Source: Aliidongia sp035943795
Lineage (GTDB): Bacteria; Pseudomonadota; Alphaproteobacteria; ATCC43930; CGMCC-115725
Direction: 5' to 3'
Assembly: GCF_035943795.1 (NCBI RefSeq)
Contig: NZ_DASZBY010000034.1
Location: forward strand, 62,001-126,000
Length of the DNA stretch: 64,000 nt
The stretch's first letter is position 1; each line of letters begins with the position of its first letter. Below, piece after piece: positions 34,031-41,653 of the stretch. Position numbers and translations under genes: made by a program. The notes beneath the pieces are model-generated. The model did no database searches. It had not been told where the DNA came from and saw only the letters and a list, made by a program, of their open reading frames with translations.

Positions 34031-34346
34031 GACGTTTCCTCCTGAGGCCGTGGGGATTCCGGTTGCCGGCCGCACGGCGTCCGGTTCGCCGCAGCCCGGT
34101 GTGGGATCGTCGCGCCGAATCTTCTTGGGCGGTCGATGTGCTTTCCGAAGAGATCAGGTCAATTTTCAGGTGCGGGATCCGAGAGATTCCACAGTAAAAT
34201 TTCCAAGATAAAATCGAGAATTGATGGTAAAAATGGAATATTTCAGAATATTGTCAATGATAAAAATATTTATGATAGTATAAACTAAAGTATATTTAGA
34301 ATAATTAGTATTTCAGATAATTTCTAATCTAAGTTTAGACTGATTT
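34031..34346. other. AT-rich intergenic island upstream of the alginate-lyase-family gene
   Basis: This 316-bp gap lies between two genes on the same strand. From about 34190 to 34346 the base composition changes abruptly to strongly A/T-rich in an otherwise G/C-rich chromosome, with runs such as AAAAATATTTATGATAGTAT. No open frame of note is present. The island could be the promoter of the lyase gene and a target of an AT-binding silencer of the MucR/Ros or H-NS-like kind, or the remains of transferred DNA. Confidence 0.7.
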
Positions 34347-35924
34347 TTACGGCCCGATCGAGATCCAGCGGGATGGATGAAAGGCGAACTCGTTGTCTTG
34401 CCATCCATGGACGCGGGAGCGGACCAGCATGCGCTCGACCGGGGTGTCGAGCGGAATGAGCGGCACGGCGGTCAGCAGGCGCTGCTCGGCCTCGCCCAGC
34501 AACGCGCTGCGCCGGGCCGGATCCGGCTCGTCTTCGGCACTGTGCATCAGGGCTTCGAACGCTTCGTCCACATAGCCCATCACGTTGATCTCGCCATGGG
34601 CACGCATGCCGTTCAGGAATTCCAGCGGATCGCCGGACGCGCCCACGATCTTGGCGATCGCCAGGTCGTAGTCACCGTTCATCAGGGCGTCCAGATAGGT
34701 CCGCCATTCGCGGTTGACCAGCTCGAGTTCGATGCCGAGCGGCTTCCACATCTCGACGATGGCCGCGAGGCGCTTACGATCGAGCCGGTTGGTCCGATGG
34801 ATCAGCGCGATCTTGAGGGGAGTCTTCGGGTCGAGCCCCGCCGATGCGACCAGGGCCTTCGCCTCCATCCGCCGCTGGGCGATCGGCTGCCCGCAGCCTT
34901 CCATCGTCGGCCCCTGGTAGCCGGGCGAGTGGGCCGGCACGTAGCTGCAGCTGCGCGTGCCGCCCGTCGGATCGACATTGTCGGTCAGCACCGTCCGGTC
35001 GATGGCGAGCGCCAGCGCGCGCCGCAGCGCGAGGTTGGTGCCGAGCGGCTGGCGGCGCAGGTTGATGATGACAAATTCCGTGCCGAAGATCGGCACGATG
35101 TGCAGGTCGCCGGGCAGGGTGCGGCGCGCCGGCTCCAGGTCCTCGTCGCTGACCGAGGCGATGTCGACCTCGCCGGTGCGGTAGAGCTTGAGCGCGGTGG
35201 CGTCGTTTTCCAGCACCCGCCATCGCACTTCGTCGAGCGCCACCTTGTCCGCGTCATGGAATTGCGGGTTGCGGTGCAGGACCAGCGCCAATTGCGGCAC
35301 CCGCTCGGCCAGCACGAACGGTCCGTTCGACACCAGGACCGCAGCTTTGCTCCAATTCGCTGGGTCAGCCTCGACATCCGGCCGGTAGACCGGCATGGCG
35401 AACGGATAGGACAGCATTTCCGGCAGGAACGGCGACGGACGGACCAGGCCCAGGTGCAGGGTATGGGCATCGGTTGCGACCACGTCGAGCGGCACGTCGG
35501 AGTTTCCGGCGATCCAGGCCTCGGCGCCAGTGAGGTTGGCCAGCTGGGAGGCCATGGGCGCATGGGTCCGGGCGTCGAGTTCGCGCCGGAAAGCGAAGAC
35601 GAAATCATCCGCCGTCAGCGGCGTGCCGTTCGACCAGCGTGCGTCGGGCCGCAGATGGAAGGTCCAGGCCTTGCCGTCGGCCGTGACCTCCCAATGGTCG
35701 GCGACACCCGGCAGCACGCGGCCATCCGGTCCGCGCGCGGTCAGCCCCTCGTAGAGATCGGATTCGATCGCGGTTTCGAGACCACCAGCGGTGCGATGGG
35801 GATCGAGCGTCTGCGGTTCGGCGCCGGCGATCCGGCTCAGCGTGCCGCCCGCGCGGGCCGGCCCGATCATGGCCGATCCGCCCGCGAGAAGCAGGATGGC
35901 CGACAGCGCGATGAGGCGTCTCAT
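34347..35924 (-). CDS. Peptide ABC transporter substrate-binding protein (SBP family 5)
   Basis: The 525-residue exported protein has a signal peptide (RRLIALSAILLLAGGSAMIG) and the OppA/DppA-like signature region (GLTARGPDGRVLPGVADHWE, then WTFHLRPDARWSNGTPLTADDF). Family 5 binding proteins deliver peptides, nickel or other solutes to ABC permeases. OppA-type peptide binding is the best guess because of the YEGL..GLA-like opening (QTLDPHRTAGGLETAIESDL). No permease or ATPase gene is nearby, so it is an orphan. GGAAGAG precedes the ATG at 35924. Confidence 0.9.
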   Translation of the reverse strand: MRRLIALSAILLLAGGSAMIGPARAGGTLSRIAGAEPQTLDPHRTAGGLETAIESDLYEGLTARGPDGRVLPGVADHWEVTADGKAWTFHLRPDARWSNGTPLTADDFVFAFRRELDARTHAPMASQLANLTGAEAWIAGNSDVPLDVVATDAHTLHLGLVRPSPFLPEMLSYPFAMPVYRPDVEADPANWSKAAVLVSNGPFVLAERVPQLALVLHRNPQFHDADKVALDEVRWRVLENDATALKLYRTGEVDIASVSDEDLEPARRTLPGDLHIVPIFGTEFVIINLRRQPLGTNLALRRALALAIDRTVLTDNVDPTGGTRSCSYVPAHSPGYQGPTMEGCGQPIAQRRMEAKALVASAGLDPKTPLKIALIHRTNRLDRKRLAAIVEMWKPLGIELELVNREWRTYLDALMNGDYDLAIAKIVGASGDPLEFLNGMRAHGEINVMGYVDEAFEALMHSAEDEPDPARRSALLGEAEQRLLTAVPLIPLDTPVERMLVRSRVHGWQDNEFAFHPSRWISIGP

Positions 35925-36012
35925 GGTCTCTTCCGGGTTGCGGGAGTTGTCCCCGATCGAAAGAGACCATGAAACCGGTTGACGGGCGGCTAAAAAACGC
36001 CCGGATCGCGCC

Positions 36013-38169
36013 TCATTGGGTGTGCTCGTCGGAATCCAGCGCGAAGACCAGGACGGAGCGGCCGGTGACGCCATAGGATTGGCCGGTATCGAAGATCTCC
36101 TCGCCGGAGCGGTCTGGCGCATTGGTGTCGATGCGCAGGGTCCAGGTCGCATGGCCAGCCGATTCCGGCAGGGTGAAGTTCACCAGGTCGTAGTGGCTGT
36201 TGAACACGACCAGCAGGGTGCGATCGTCGCCGCGCTTGCGCACGCCGGTCGGCTGGGCCCGGCCATCCATCAGCATGCCGAAGCAACGCATATTCTCGTC
36301 GGCCCAATCCTCGTCCGGCATCTCGCTGCCCGAGGCGTTGATCCAGGTCACGTCCTTGACACCCAGCTCCTCGTTCGTAGTGCCGGTCAGGAAGCGCTGG
36401 CGACGCAGGATCGGATAGGTGCGGCGCAGTGCCGTCAGTTTTTCCACGAACCGGACCAGGTCTTGGCCGCGCGCGCCGAAATCCCAGTCGACCCAGCTGA
36501 TCTCGTTGTCCTGGCAATAGGCGTTGTTGTTGCCCTGCTGGGTGCGGCCGAACTCGTCGCCAGCCAGGAGCATGGGCGTACCATGGGCCAGCAGCAGGGT
36601 TGCCAGCATGTTGCGCACCTGCCGTTCGCGCAGTGCCACGATCTCCGGATCGTCGCTCGGGCCTTCGACGCCGCAGTTCCACGAGCGATTGTCGGAGCTG
36701 CCGTCGCGATTGTCCTCGCCATTGGCGTCATTGTGCTTGTCGTTGTAGGTCACGACGTCGTTCAGCGTGAAGCCATCATGGGCAGTGATGAAATTGACGC
36801 TGGCCCAGGGCTTGCGGCCGCGCCGGTTGAACATGTCGCCCGATGCGCAGAGGCGCGGCGTAAGGGCCGCCGCCGGCGCCTCGCCCTTCCAGAAATCGCG
36901 GGCCGTGTCGCGGAACTTGTCGTTCCATTCGGCCCAGCCCGGCGGAAAGCCGCCGACCTGGTAGCCGCCCGGGCCGCAATCCCACGGCTCTGCCACCAGC
37001 TTGACCTTGTCCAGGATCGGATCCTGACAACAGGCCTTGAGGAAGCCGCTCTGATTGTCGAAGCCGTTGACCTCGCGTGCCAGGATCGTGCCCAGGTCGA
37101 AACGGAAGCCGTCGACCTGCATCTCCGTCACCCAATAGCGCAGGCTGTCGGTCACCATCTGGATGACGCGCGGGTGGCTGATGTTGAGCGTGTTCCCGGT
37201 GCCGGTGTCGTTGATGTAGAAGCGCTTCTGGTCGGGCAGCAGGCGATAGTAGGACGCGTTGTCGATGCCTTTGAACGACAGGGTGGCGCCGCGCTCGTTA
37301 CCTTCGGCGGTGTGGTTGTAGACCACGTCCAGGATGACCTCGAGCCCGGCATCGTGCAGGCGGGCGACCATGTCCTTGAATTCGGCCAGGCTCTTGCTGG
37401 GATCGGCGGCATAGCGCGGATCGGGCGCGAAGAAGCCCAGGGAATTATAGCCCCAATAGTTCGTCAGCCCCTTGTCGAGCAACTGGCTGTCGTTGACGAA
37501 CATGTGGATCGGCAGCAGCTCGACCGACGTCACCCCCAGCGACTTGATGTGCTGGACGACCTCCCTGGTCGCGAGGCCGGCGAAGGTGCCGCGCAGGTGC
37601 TCCGGCACGGCCGGGTGGCGCTTGGTGTAGCCCCTGACATGGGTCTCGTAGAAGATCGTCCGGTCCCAGGGGATCCGCGGGCTGTGGCTCTGCTGCCAGT
37701 CGAATCCCGGATCGACGACCACGCATTTCGGCATGTAGATGGCGCTGTCGCGCTCGTCGAACGACAGGTCCTCGTCCGCATGGCCGATAGTGTAGCCGAA
37801 GCAGGCGTCGTTCCACTTCAGCTGGCCGACATGGGCGCGGGCATAGGGGTCGAGCAGCAGCTTGTTCGGATTGAAGCGATGGCCTTCCTCGGGCGCGTAG
37901 GGGCCGTGCACGCGATAACCGTAGAGCTGTCCCGGGCCGACCTCGGGCAGGTAGCCGTGCCAGATCTCGTCGGTGTATTCCGGCAGCTCGATGCGCTGGC
38001 CCTCGCGTCGCCCGTCCTCGTCGAACAGGCAGACCTCGACCTTGGTCGCGTTGGCGGAAAACAAGGCAAAATTGGTGCCCTTGCCGTCCCAGGTGGCACC
38101 CAGGGGATGCGGCAGGCCTTCGCGGATCGTCCGTTTGAGGAACTCGGTCAAGGGGCGCTCCTGGAGCAT
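36013..38169 (-). CDS. glgX: Glycogen debranching enzyme (isoamylase-type GH13)
   Basis: The 718-residue protein hydrolyses alpha-1,6 branches of phosphorylase-limit glycogen. It has the N-terminal carbohydrate-binding module (HPLGATWDGKGTNFALFSAN) and then the GH13 barrel with DVVYNHTAEG, DGFRFDLGTIL (nucleophile Asp), AEPWDCGPGGYQ (acid/base Glu) and FITAHDGFTLNDVVTYNDKH (third Asp). The GlgX/TreX subfamily signature QGNNNAYCQDNEISWVDWD is present. Other glycogen genes (glgA, glgB, glgC, glgP) are absent here. The ATG at 38169 removes a short nonconserved open extension. Confidence 0.95.
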   Translation of the reverse strand: MLQERPLTEFLKRTIREGLPHPLGATWDGKGTNFALFSANATKVEVCLFDEDGRREGQRIELPEYTDEIWHGYLPEVGPGQLYGYRVHGPYAPEEGHRFNPNKLLLDPYARAHVGQLKWNDACFGYTIGHADEDLSFDERDSAIYMPKCVVVDPGFDWQQSHSPRIPWDRTIFYETHVRGYTKRHPAVPEHLRGTFAGLATREVVQHIKSLGVTSVELLPIHMFVNDSQLLDKGLTNYWGYNSLGFFAPDPRYAADPSKSLAEFKDMVARLHDAGLEVILDVVYNHTAEGNERGATLSFKGIDNASYYRLLPDQKRFYINDTGTGNTLNISHPRVIQMVTDSLRYWVTEMQVDGFRFDLGTILAREVNGFDNQSGFLKACCQDPILDKVKLVAEPWDCGPGGYQVGGFPPGWAEWNDKFRDTARDFWKGEAPAAALTPRLCASGDMFNRRGRKPWASVNFITAHDGFTLNDVVTYNDKHNDANGEDNRDGSSDNRSWNCGVEGPSDDPEIVALRERQVRNMLATLLLAHGTPMLLAGDEFGRTQQGNNNAYCQDNEISWVDWDFGARGQDLVRFVEKLTALRRTYPILRRQRFLTGTTNEELGVKDVTWINASGSEMPDEDWADENMRCFGMLMDGRAQPTGVRKRGDDRTLLVVFNSHYDLVNFTLPESAGHATWTLRIDTNAPDRSGEEIFDTGQSYGVTGRSVLVFALDSDEHTQ

Positions 38170-38274
38170 GGAAATTCGGATGGGGGACGCCGGCCGCACG
38201 CGGCCGGCTTCTTCAAACACGCGAGCGGCGGCAACGCTCCCTCGCCGGCAGGTGAATTTCCGGCGTCCAGGGCG

Positions 38275-39198
38275 CTATTCGTCGGTGGGCCGTTCCTCCG
38301 GCACGAACAGCGTCCGGGCGGCCCGGGCCTCGCGGGCGATGAAATCGCCGGTCGCGCGGATGCGCGGCAGGTCGTGCAGGTCGGCGTGGGTGATCAGCCA
38401 GAAGGTGCGCAGGATCGAAACCGTGTCCAGGACCGGCACCAGCCCGGGATGGCCCAAGGCCATGAAGCAGGGCAGCACGCACAGGCCGGCGCCGGCGAGC
38501 GTCGCCTGCAGCTGGGCGACCAGGGTCGAACTGCGGAACTGCGGAACGGCGCCGGGTGCGATCAGCGGCAGATAGTCGAGCTCGGGCGTGAAGATGAAAT
38601 CCTCGGCATAGCCGATCAGCACCTGGCGCTTCAGGTCGTCGGGCGTCTCGATCGGCGGATGGCCGGCCAGGTAGGAAGGCGTCGCATAGAGGCCCAGGCG
38701 ATAGTCGGCGAGCTTGCGGGCATAGAGCCGGCCCTCGGTCGGGCGCGACAGGCCGATCGCGATGTCGGCCTCGCGCTTGGACAGGCTGAACACGCGGGGC
38801 AGGGCCACCAGCTCCGGTCGCAGGTCGGGAAACTCGCGGATCAGGCCCCCGACGCGCGGGGCCAGGAAATAGCTGCCGAACCCATCGGGCGCGCCGATCC
38901 GCACCGTGCCCGAGACCAGCGGACCGTCGCCCTGGATGTCCTTGTGGGCGGCGAGCGCCGTACGCTCCATCGCCTCCGCCGTCACCAGCAGGCGCCGGCC
39001 GGCCGAAGTCAAACCGTAGCCCTGGGGGCTGCGCTCGAACAAAGGCGTGGCGAGCGCACGCTCCAGCGCCGCGATCCGCCGGCTGACGGTCGTGTGATCC
39101 TGGCGCAGGCGCGCTGCCGCGGCGGTCAGCCGCCCGGTCCGTGCCACGGCCAGGAAATAGCGCAGATGGTCCCAGTCGAACCCGTCTTCGATGGCCAT
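38275..39198 (-). CDS. LysR-family transcriptional regulator
   Basis: The 307-residue regulator has the N-terminal helix-turn-helix (DWDHLRYFLAVARTGRLTAA, then DHTTVSRRIAALERAL) and an effector domain (RIGAPDGFGSYFLAPRVGGL). It belongs to the large group of LysR proteins with a 'DLRYFLAVARTGSLTAAA'-type start. It is divergent from the acyl-CoA dehydrogenase operon 290 bp away, so it may control branched-chain acyl-CoA degradation. That role is inference. Confidence 0.88.
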   Translation of the reverse strand: MAIEDGFDWDHLRYFLAVARTGRLTAAAARLRQDHTTVSRRIAALERALATPLFERSPQGYGLTSAGRRLLVTAEAMERTALAAHKDIQGDGPLVSGTVRIGAPDGFGSYFLAPRVGGLIREFPDLRPELVALPRVFSLSKREADIAIGLSRPTEGRLYARKLADYRLGLYATPSYLAGHPPIETPDDLKRQVLIGYAEDFIFTPELDYLPLIAPGAVPQFRSSTLVAQLQATLAGAGLCVLPCFMALGHPGLVPVLDTVSILRTFWLITHADLHDLPRIRATGDFIAREARAARTLFVPEERPTDE

Positions 39199-39300
39199 GC
39201 GAAACTCGGCACAGTGGTTCTGCAGAAATCCACATACCAGAAGCGGCTGGAAGATGACATGCGTGAGGTCGAGACAAGACGGCCTACCTTGCTACCCCGC

Positions 39301-39404
39301 CATTCCCGCGCAGACGGGAATCCAGGCGGTACGCGCGGAGCGCGGAAAGCAGTCTTTTCGCCGCAGACGCGGCTCTTTGCTGGATTCCCGCCTGCGCGGG
39401 AATG
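39301..39404. repeat. REP-like palindromic repeat B (104 bp)
   Basis: Two 25-bp arms (39301-39325 and 39380-39404) are inverted copies with one mismatch, built on CATTCCCGCGCAG and GGGAATCCAG. A 54-bp centre contains smaller G/C-rich inverted stretches. It lies in the gap between the LysR gene and the acyl-CoA dehydrogenase operon. Repeats of this type (CATTCCCGC...GGGAATCCAG) are widespread in proteobacterial genomes and are usually considered mobile or REP-like, non-autonomous units. Confidence 0.85.
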
Positions 39405-39452
39405 ACAGTTGAGGGGTGGCGGCGTTAAGATCTGGGGAAAAGGCCAATACCA

Positions 39453-39472
39453 CGATCGCGGACGCGCGATCG
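39453..39472 (+). repeat. Perfect hairpin next to the ribosome binding site of the acyl-CoA dehydrogenase gene
   Basis: CGATCGCG (39453-39460) and CGCGATCG (39465-39472) enclose GACG. The hairpin ends 1-2 nt before AAGGAGC, the ribosome binding site of the gene starting at 39489. It could modulate translation start or mRNA stability, or be a DNA-binding site for the divergent LysR protein. Confidence 0.5.
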
Positions 39473-39488
39473 CAAGGAGCAGGACGGG

Positions 39489-40631
39489 ATGGAATTCGAG
39501 CTTTCGGAAGACCAGCAGGCTTTTCAGGAAACCGCCCGCGGTTTCGCCCGCGACGTGCTGTTGCCCGGGGCGGCGCGCTGGGACGAGGAGAAGCATTTTC
39601 CTGAAGACGAGCTGCGCCAGGCGGCGGCCTTGGGTTTTGCCGGGATCTATGTGCGCGAGGACATCGGCGGCTCCGGCCTGGCCCGGCTCGACGCGGCGCT
39701 GATCTTCGAGGAACTGGCGGCGGCCGACCCGTCGACCGCAGCTTATCTCTCGATCCACAACATGGTCGCCTGGATGATCGACCGGTTCGGCGACGACGGC
39801 GTGCGCGAGCGTTTCCTGCCGAAGCTCGTCACCATGGAGCATTTCGCCAGCTACTGCCTGACCGAACCGGGCTCGGGCTCGGACGCGGCCTCGCTCTCGA
39901 CCAAGGCCGAGCGTGCCGGCGACCATTACGTGCTGAACGGCGCCAAGGCGTTCATTTCGGGCGGCGGGCGCAGCGAGGTCTACGCGGTCATGGTCCGCAC
40001 CGGCGGGCCTGGGCCGAAGGGCATCTCGTGCCTGCTGGTCGAGAAGGGCACGCCCGGCCTGTCGTTCGGCAAGCAGGAAAAGAAGCTCGGCTGGAACTCG
40101 CAGCCGACCTGCCAGGTGATCTTCGAGGACGCCCGCGTGCCGGTCGCGAACCGGATCGGGGCGGAGGGCGAGGGTTTCCGCATCGCCATGGCCGGCCTCG
40201 ACGGCGGCCGGGTCAATATCGGCGCCTGCTCCCTGGGGGGTGCGCGCGCCTGCCTCGAAGCGGCGCGCACCTATATGGGCGAGCGCAAGCAGTTCGGCAA
40301 AACCCTGTCGGCGTTTCAGGCGCTGCAGTTCAAGCTCGCCGACATGGCGACGGAGCTCGACGCGGCGCGCCTCATGATCCATCGCGCAGCATCCTCGCTC
40401 GATGCCAAGCATCCGGAGGCCTCGACCCATTGCGCCATGGCCAAGCGCTTCGCGACCGACGTGGGCTTCCAGGTCGTGAACGACGCGCTGCAGCTGCACG
40501 GCGGCTATGGCTACATCAAGGAATATCCGATCGAGCGCTACCTGCGGGACCTGCGCGTCCACCAGATCCTCGAAGGGACCAACGAAATCATGCGCGTCAT
40601 CATTGCGCGCCGCCTGCTGGAGAACGCCTGA
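39489..40631 (+). CDS. Acyl-CoA dehydrogenase (isobutyryl-CoA-dehydrogenase-like)
   Basis: The 380-residue flavoprotein has all acyl-CoA dehydrogenase landmarks: the N-terminal helical domain (MEFELSEDQQAFQETARGFA), the FAD-binding strand YCLTEPGSGSDAAS, KAFISGGGRSEVYAVMVRTG, and the C-terminal catalytic base in ILEGTNEIMR (E362). The reaction is alpha,beta-dehydrogenation of an acyl-CoA with electrons passed to ETF. The adjacent 3-hydroxyisobutyrate dehydrogenase (3-bp gap) and an aldehyde dehydrogenase make isobutyryl-CoA, from valine, the likely substrate. Enoyl-CoA hydratase and 3-hydroxyisobutyryl-CoA hydrolase genes of the full pathway are not in this operon. Confidence 0.92.
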   Translation: MEFELSEDQQAFQETARGFARDVLLPGAARWDEEKHFPEDELRQAAALGFAGIYVREDIGGSGLARLDAALIFEELAAADPSTAAYLSIHNMVAWMIDRFGDDGVRERFLPKLVTMEHFASYCLTEPGSGSDAASLSTKAERAGDHYVLNGAKAFISGGGRSEVYAVMVRTGGPGPKGISCLLVEKGTPGLSFGKQEKKLGWNSQPTCQVIFEDARVPVANRIGAEGEGFRIAMAGLDGGRVNIGACSLGGARACLEAARTYMGERKQFGKTLSAFQALQFKLADMATELDAARLMIHRAASSLDAKHPEASTHCAMAKRFATDVGFQVVNDALQLHGGYGYIKEYPIERYLRDLRVHQILEGTNEIMRVIIARRLLENA

Positions 40632-40634
40632 ACC

Positions 40635-41537
40635 ATGACGAAGATCGCATTCATCGGCCTCGGCAACATGGGCCGCCCCATGGCCGAGAACCTGGTCAAG
40701 GCCGGCCACCAGGTCGTGGGATTCGACATGGCCGCGGCCTCGGTCCAGGCGTTCGCCGGCAACGGCGGCATCGCGGCGGGCTCCTCGGCCGAGGCGGTCG
40801 CTGGCGCCGAGGTGATCGTCACCATGCTGCCGGCCGGCCCGCATGTGCGCGGCGCCTATCTGGATGCCAAGGGCATCCTGGCGAACGCGGAGCCGGGCGC
40901 CCTGTTGATCGATTGCTCGACCATCGACGTCGATTCCGCGCGCGCCGTGGCGGCAGAGGCGAGCGACCGCGGCTTCGCCATGATCGATGCGCCGGTTTCC
41001 GGCGGCACCGGCGGTGCTACGGCCGCCACGCTGACCTTCATGGTCGGCGGCCCGGATGCCGCGGTCGAGCAGGCGAATACCTACCTGTCCCAGATGGGCA
41101 AGACCATCGTCCACTGCGGCGGCGCCGGCACCGGCCAGGCCGCCAAGATCTGCAACAACATGATCCTGGGCATTTCGATGGCCGCCGTGTCGGAAGCGTT
41201 CGCGCTGGCCGAGAAGCTGGGCCTGGATGCACAGAAGCTGTACGACGTCAGCTCGAAATCGTCGGGGCAATGCTGGTCGCTCACCACCTATTGCCCGACG
41301 CCGGGTCCGGTGCCGACTTCGCCGTCCAACCGCGGCTATGCGCCGGGCTTCACCGCCGACATGATGTTGAAGGACCTGAAGCTGTCGCAGCAGGCGGCCC
41401 AGGCGTCGGGCGCGGTGACGCCCTTGGGCGCCGAGGCGATGACCATCTACCAGCTGCTCTCGGCCGCCGGTGGCGGTGCCAAGGATTTCTCGGTCATGCT
41501 GCCGTATCTCAAGGGCAAGCTCGGCGATTTTCTTTAA
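40635..41537 (+). CDS. mmsB: 3-hydroxyisobutyrate dehydrogenase
   Basis: MmsB oxidises 3-hydroxyisobutyrate to methylmalonate semialdehyde with NAD. The 300-residue protein has the Rossmann motif FIGLGNMGRPMAENLVKAGH, the substrate-binding APVSGGTGGATAATLTFMVG and the catalytic lysine in GTGQAAKICNNMILG (K171). It starts 3 bp after the acyl-CoA dehydrogenase stop, so the two are certainly co-transcribed. A REP-like element separates it from the aldehyde dehydrogenase that follows. Confidence 0.95.
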   Translation: MTKIAFIGLGNMGRPMAENLVKAGHQVVGFDMAAASVQAFAGNGGIAAGSSAEAVAGAEVIVTMLPAGPHVRGAYLDAKGILANAEPGALLIDCSTIDVDSARAVAAEASDRGFAMIDAPVSGGTGGATAATLTFMVGGPDAAVEQANTYLSQMGKTIVHCGGAGTGQAAKICNNMILGISMAAVSEAFALAEKLGLDAQKLYDVSSKSSGQCWSLTTYCPTPGPVPTSPSNRGYAPGFTADMMLKDLKLSQQAAQASGAVTPLGAEAMTIYQLLSAAGGGAKDFSVMLPYLKGKLGDFL

Positions 41538-41541
41538 CGAT

Positions 41542-41622
41542 CGTCATCCCCGCGCAGGCGGGGATCCAGGGTGGCCGCGCACCGTCCGCTTGCCCTGGAT
41601 TCCCGCTTCCGCGGGACTGACG
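41542..41622. repeat. REP-like palindromic repeat C (81 bp)
   Basis: Arms at 41542-41571 and 41593-41622 are imperfect inverted copies (CGTCATCCCCGCGCAGGCGG and continuing; CCCTGGATTCCCGCTTCCGC and continuing). The spacer is 21 bp. It lies inside the 116-bp gap between mmsB and the aldehyde dehydrogenase gene. As mRNA it would form a long stem that could block 3' exonucleases or reduce readthrough, so the aldehyde dehydrogenase might be expressed at a different level from the first two genes. Confidence 0.85.
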
Positions 41623-41653
41623 GTGTGAAAACCTGAACTACAGGAGCCTCTCC

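Noticed and set aside
36016..39405. A 1129-codon open frame on the plus strand opposite glgX and the LysR gene
   Set aside because: Both opposite genes have all their catalytic or DNA-binding motifs. The antisense translation has no recognisable domain and runs through a REP-like element.
39301..41622. CRISPR array or insertion sequence suggested by the repeats near 39.3 and 41.6 kb
   Set aside because: The two elements are single inverted-repeat units about 2 kb apart, without regular spacers, a transposase gene or cas genes.
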